DNA of 64,000 bases from Paenibacillus psychroresistens (GTDB taxonomy: Bacteria; Bacillota; Bacilli; Paenibacillales; NBRC-103111): assembly GCF_009728935.1 (NCBI RefSeq), contig NZ_CP034235.1, forward strand, positions 5,407,501 to 5,471,500. Reading direction: 5' to 3'. Shown here one piece after another: positions 63,415 to 64,000 of the stretch (its first letter is position 1; the number at the start of each line of letters is the position of its first letter). The notes beneath the pieces were generated by a model that worked only from the letters and a program-made list of their open reading frames with translations, did no database searches and was not told where the DNA came from. The position numbers were made by a program, and so were the translations under genes.

Positions 63415-64000
63415 CTAAAAACAATAATGCTTTTTCTCCATGTACTTGTTTAAAGCATCTTGATTAATGAAAAAGTATTCTCCAAAACATTTAATAACAT
63501 ATCCTTTTTCATTCCATTCTTTTATCTCATTTAATCCATTTTCAGTATTTTGAATATATTCATCTAAAAGCATGTTGTAGACCCAATTTTCCTTACAAAA
63601 AAATATAACCTTTTGATTTTTTTCCCCCGATTGTAACCTTTTCATTAAAAAGTCGTTCAGAGGTTCTAAACTCCAGATAAATCCTCTATGAATGCCAGTT
63701 TCATCATCAACAATAACCTTACCTTCTTCATTCAACTTTAATTCACCGAAGAAATCTCTTATATTTTTTTTTGTAACGCTAAAATTATTGCCCTTATTTG
63801 AACATAAGCCTGACTTTTTATCTTTTACAGAAATATAAGAATCTCTATAAGTATAGTAATCATTCGGATAATATATTTGATAGCTATCTGTACTCCATCC
63901 TCTTGTTGGCATATAATTAATCGCCTTCAATAGTAATCTATCATCATTAAAATCTAATTTCATTTTTTCGCTGCCTATGATCCAGTCGCAAATTACCTGT
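63415..64000 (-). CDS. Protein of unknown function, open to the right window edge
   Basis: An ATG at 63963 gives 182 residues, but the frame continues without a stop to the window edge (VICDWIIGSEKMKLDF), and no good ribosome site precedes that ATG, so the real start may lie outside. The sequence is rich in Lys, Asn and Tyr, more AT-rich than its neighbours, with no membrane helix or motif I recognise. The composition and the accessory setting fit a toxin-, immunity- or phage-type gene, but nothing identifies it. Confidence 0.5.
   Translation of the reverse strand, partial: QVICDWIIGSEKMKLDFNDDRLLLKAINYMPTRGWSTDSYQIYYPNDYYTYRDSYISVKDKKSGLCSNKGNNFSVTKKNIRDFFGELKLNEEGKVIVDDETGIHRGFIWSLEPLNDFLMKRLQSGEKNQKVIFFCKENWVYNMLLDEYIQNTENGLNEIKEWNEKGYVIKCFGEYFFINQDALNKYMEKKHYCF

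Noticed and set aside
1..64000. CRISPR array, prophage, rRNA or tRNA genes
   Set aside because: No regularly spaced direct repeats, phage structural gene runs, or cloverleaf/rRNA-like sequences were seen on either strand.

Overview
The window looks like chromosome from a spore-forming member of the Paenibacillaceae (Paenibacillus or a close relative). The evidence is GerA/GerC/GerB germinant receptor genes, spoVR, a yhbH homologue, gerM, an S-layer-homology protein, several secreted proteins with copper-amine-oxidase-type N-terminal domains, a YesM/YesN two-component system beside a sugar ABC transporter lacking its own ATPase, and AGGAGG-type ribosome sites before nearly every start. No rRNA, tRNA, CRISPR array, prophage or origin was recognised.

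Layout. 1-4.0 kb: a broken partial copy of yhbH with its own terminator, a decayed Fic-family fragment, a secreted multi-domain protein, then the intact yhbH. 4.1-12.9 kb: an FAD oxidoreductase, a YjbR-like protein, and a YesM/YesN pair divergent from a two-permease plus binding-lipoprotein sugar uptake operon. 13-20.1 kb: a half-length MFS protein with an anchored FAD-linked oxidase; a five-gene minus-strand operon (small protein, Gly/Ser-rich membrane protein, glutathionylspermidine-synthase-like ATP-grasp enzyme, lipoprotein, DUF350 membrane protein); and divergent envelope genes (GlsB-like, LemA, TPM-domain). 20-26 kb: ABC exporter, propeller-DUF3889 fusion, SpoVR, and a small-protein plus retropepsin-like protease pair.

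26-34 kb is one eight-gene operon encoding two complete germinant receptors in the repeated order A-C-small-B. The second small gene, 45 codons at 32786-32923, is easily missed. 34-41 kb: SLH protein, asparagine synthetase, a secreted PKD-type protein and an L,D-transpeptidase behind a strong promoter that carries overlapping palindromes. 41-46 kb: gerM-rph-rdgB (same order as Bacillus subtilis), an AlkZ-related protein, an MBL-fold hydrolase and a methyltransferase. 46-50 kb: a c-di-GMP phosphodiesterase with a degenerate GGDEF domain and an LtaS-type enzyme.

50-64 kb is accessory and partly decaying. It holds a YgiT-type zinc-finger protein, an AgrC-like membrane protein without a kinase divergent from a stand-alone LytTR regulator, and a junction near 52728 where a prepilin peptidase and a cell-surface repeat protein have both lost their 5' ends. 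It continues with a DesK/DesR-like two-component system, a stand-alone LuxR HTH protein ahead of a large secreted dockerin-like protein, a chemotaxis receptor, an intact IS66 element with a perfect 8-bp target duplication, and two remnants of related LuxR-family 3' ends. The last gene runs open to the right edge.

Starts were chosen by ribosome-site spacing and often differ from the longest open frame. All functional calls come from reading sequence motifs; no database search was run.
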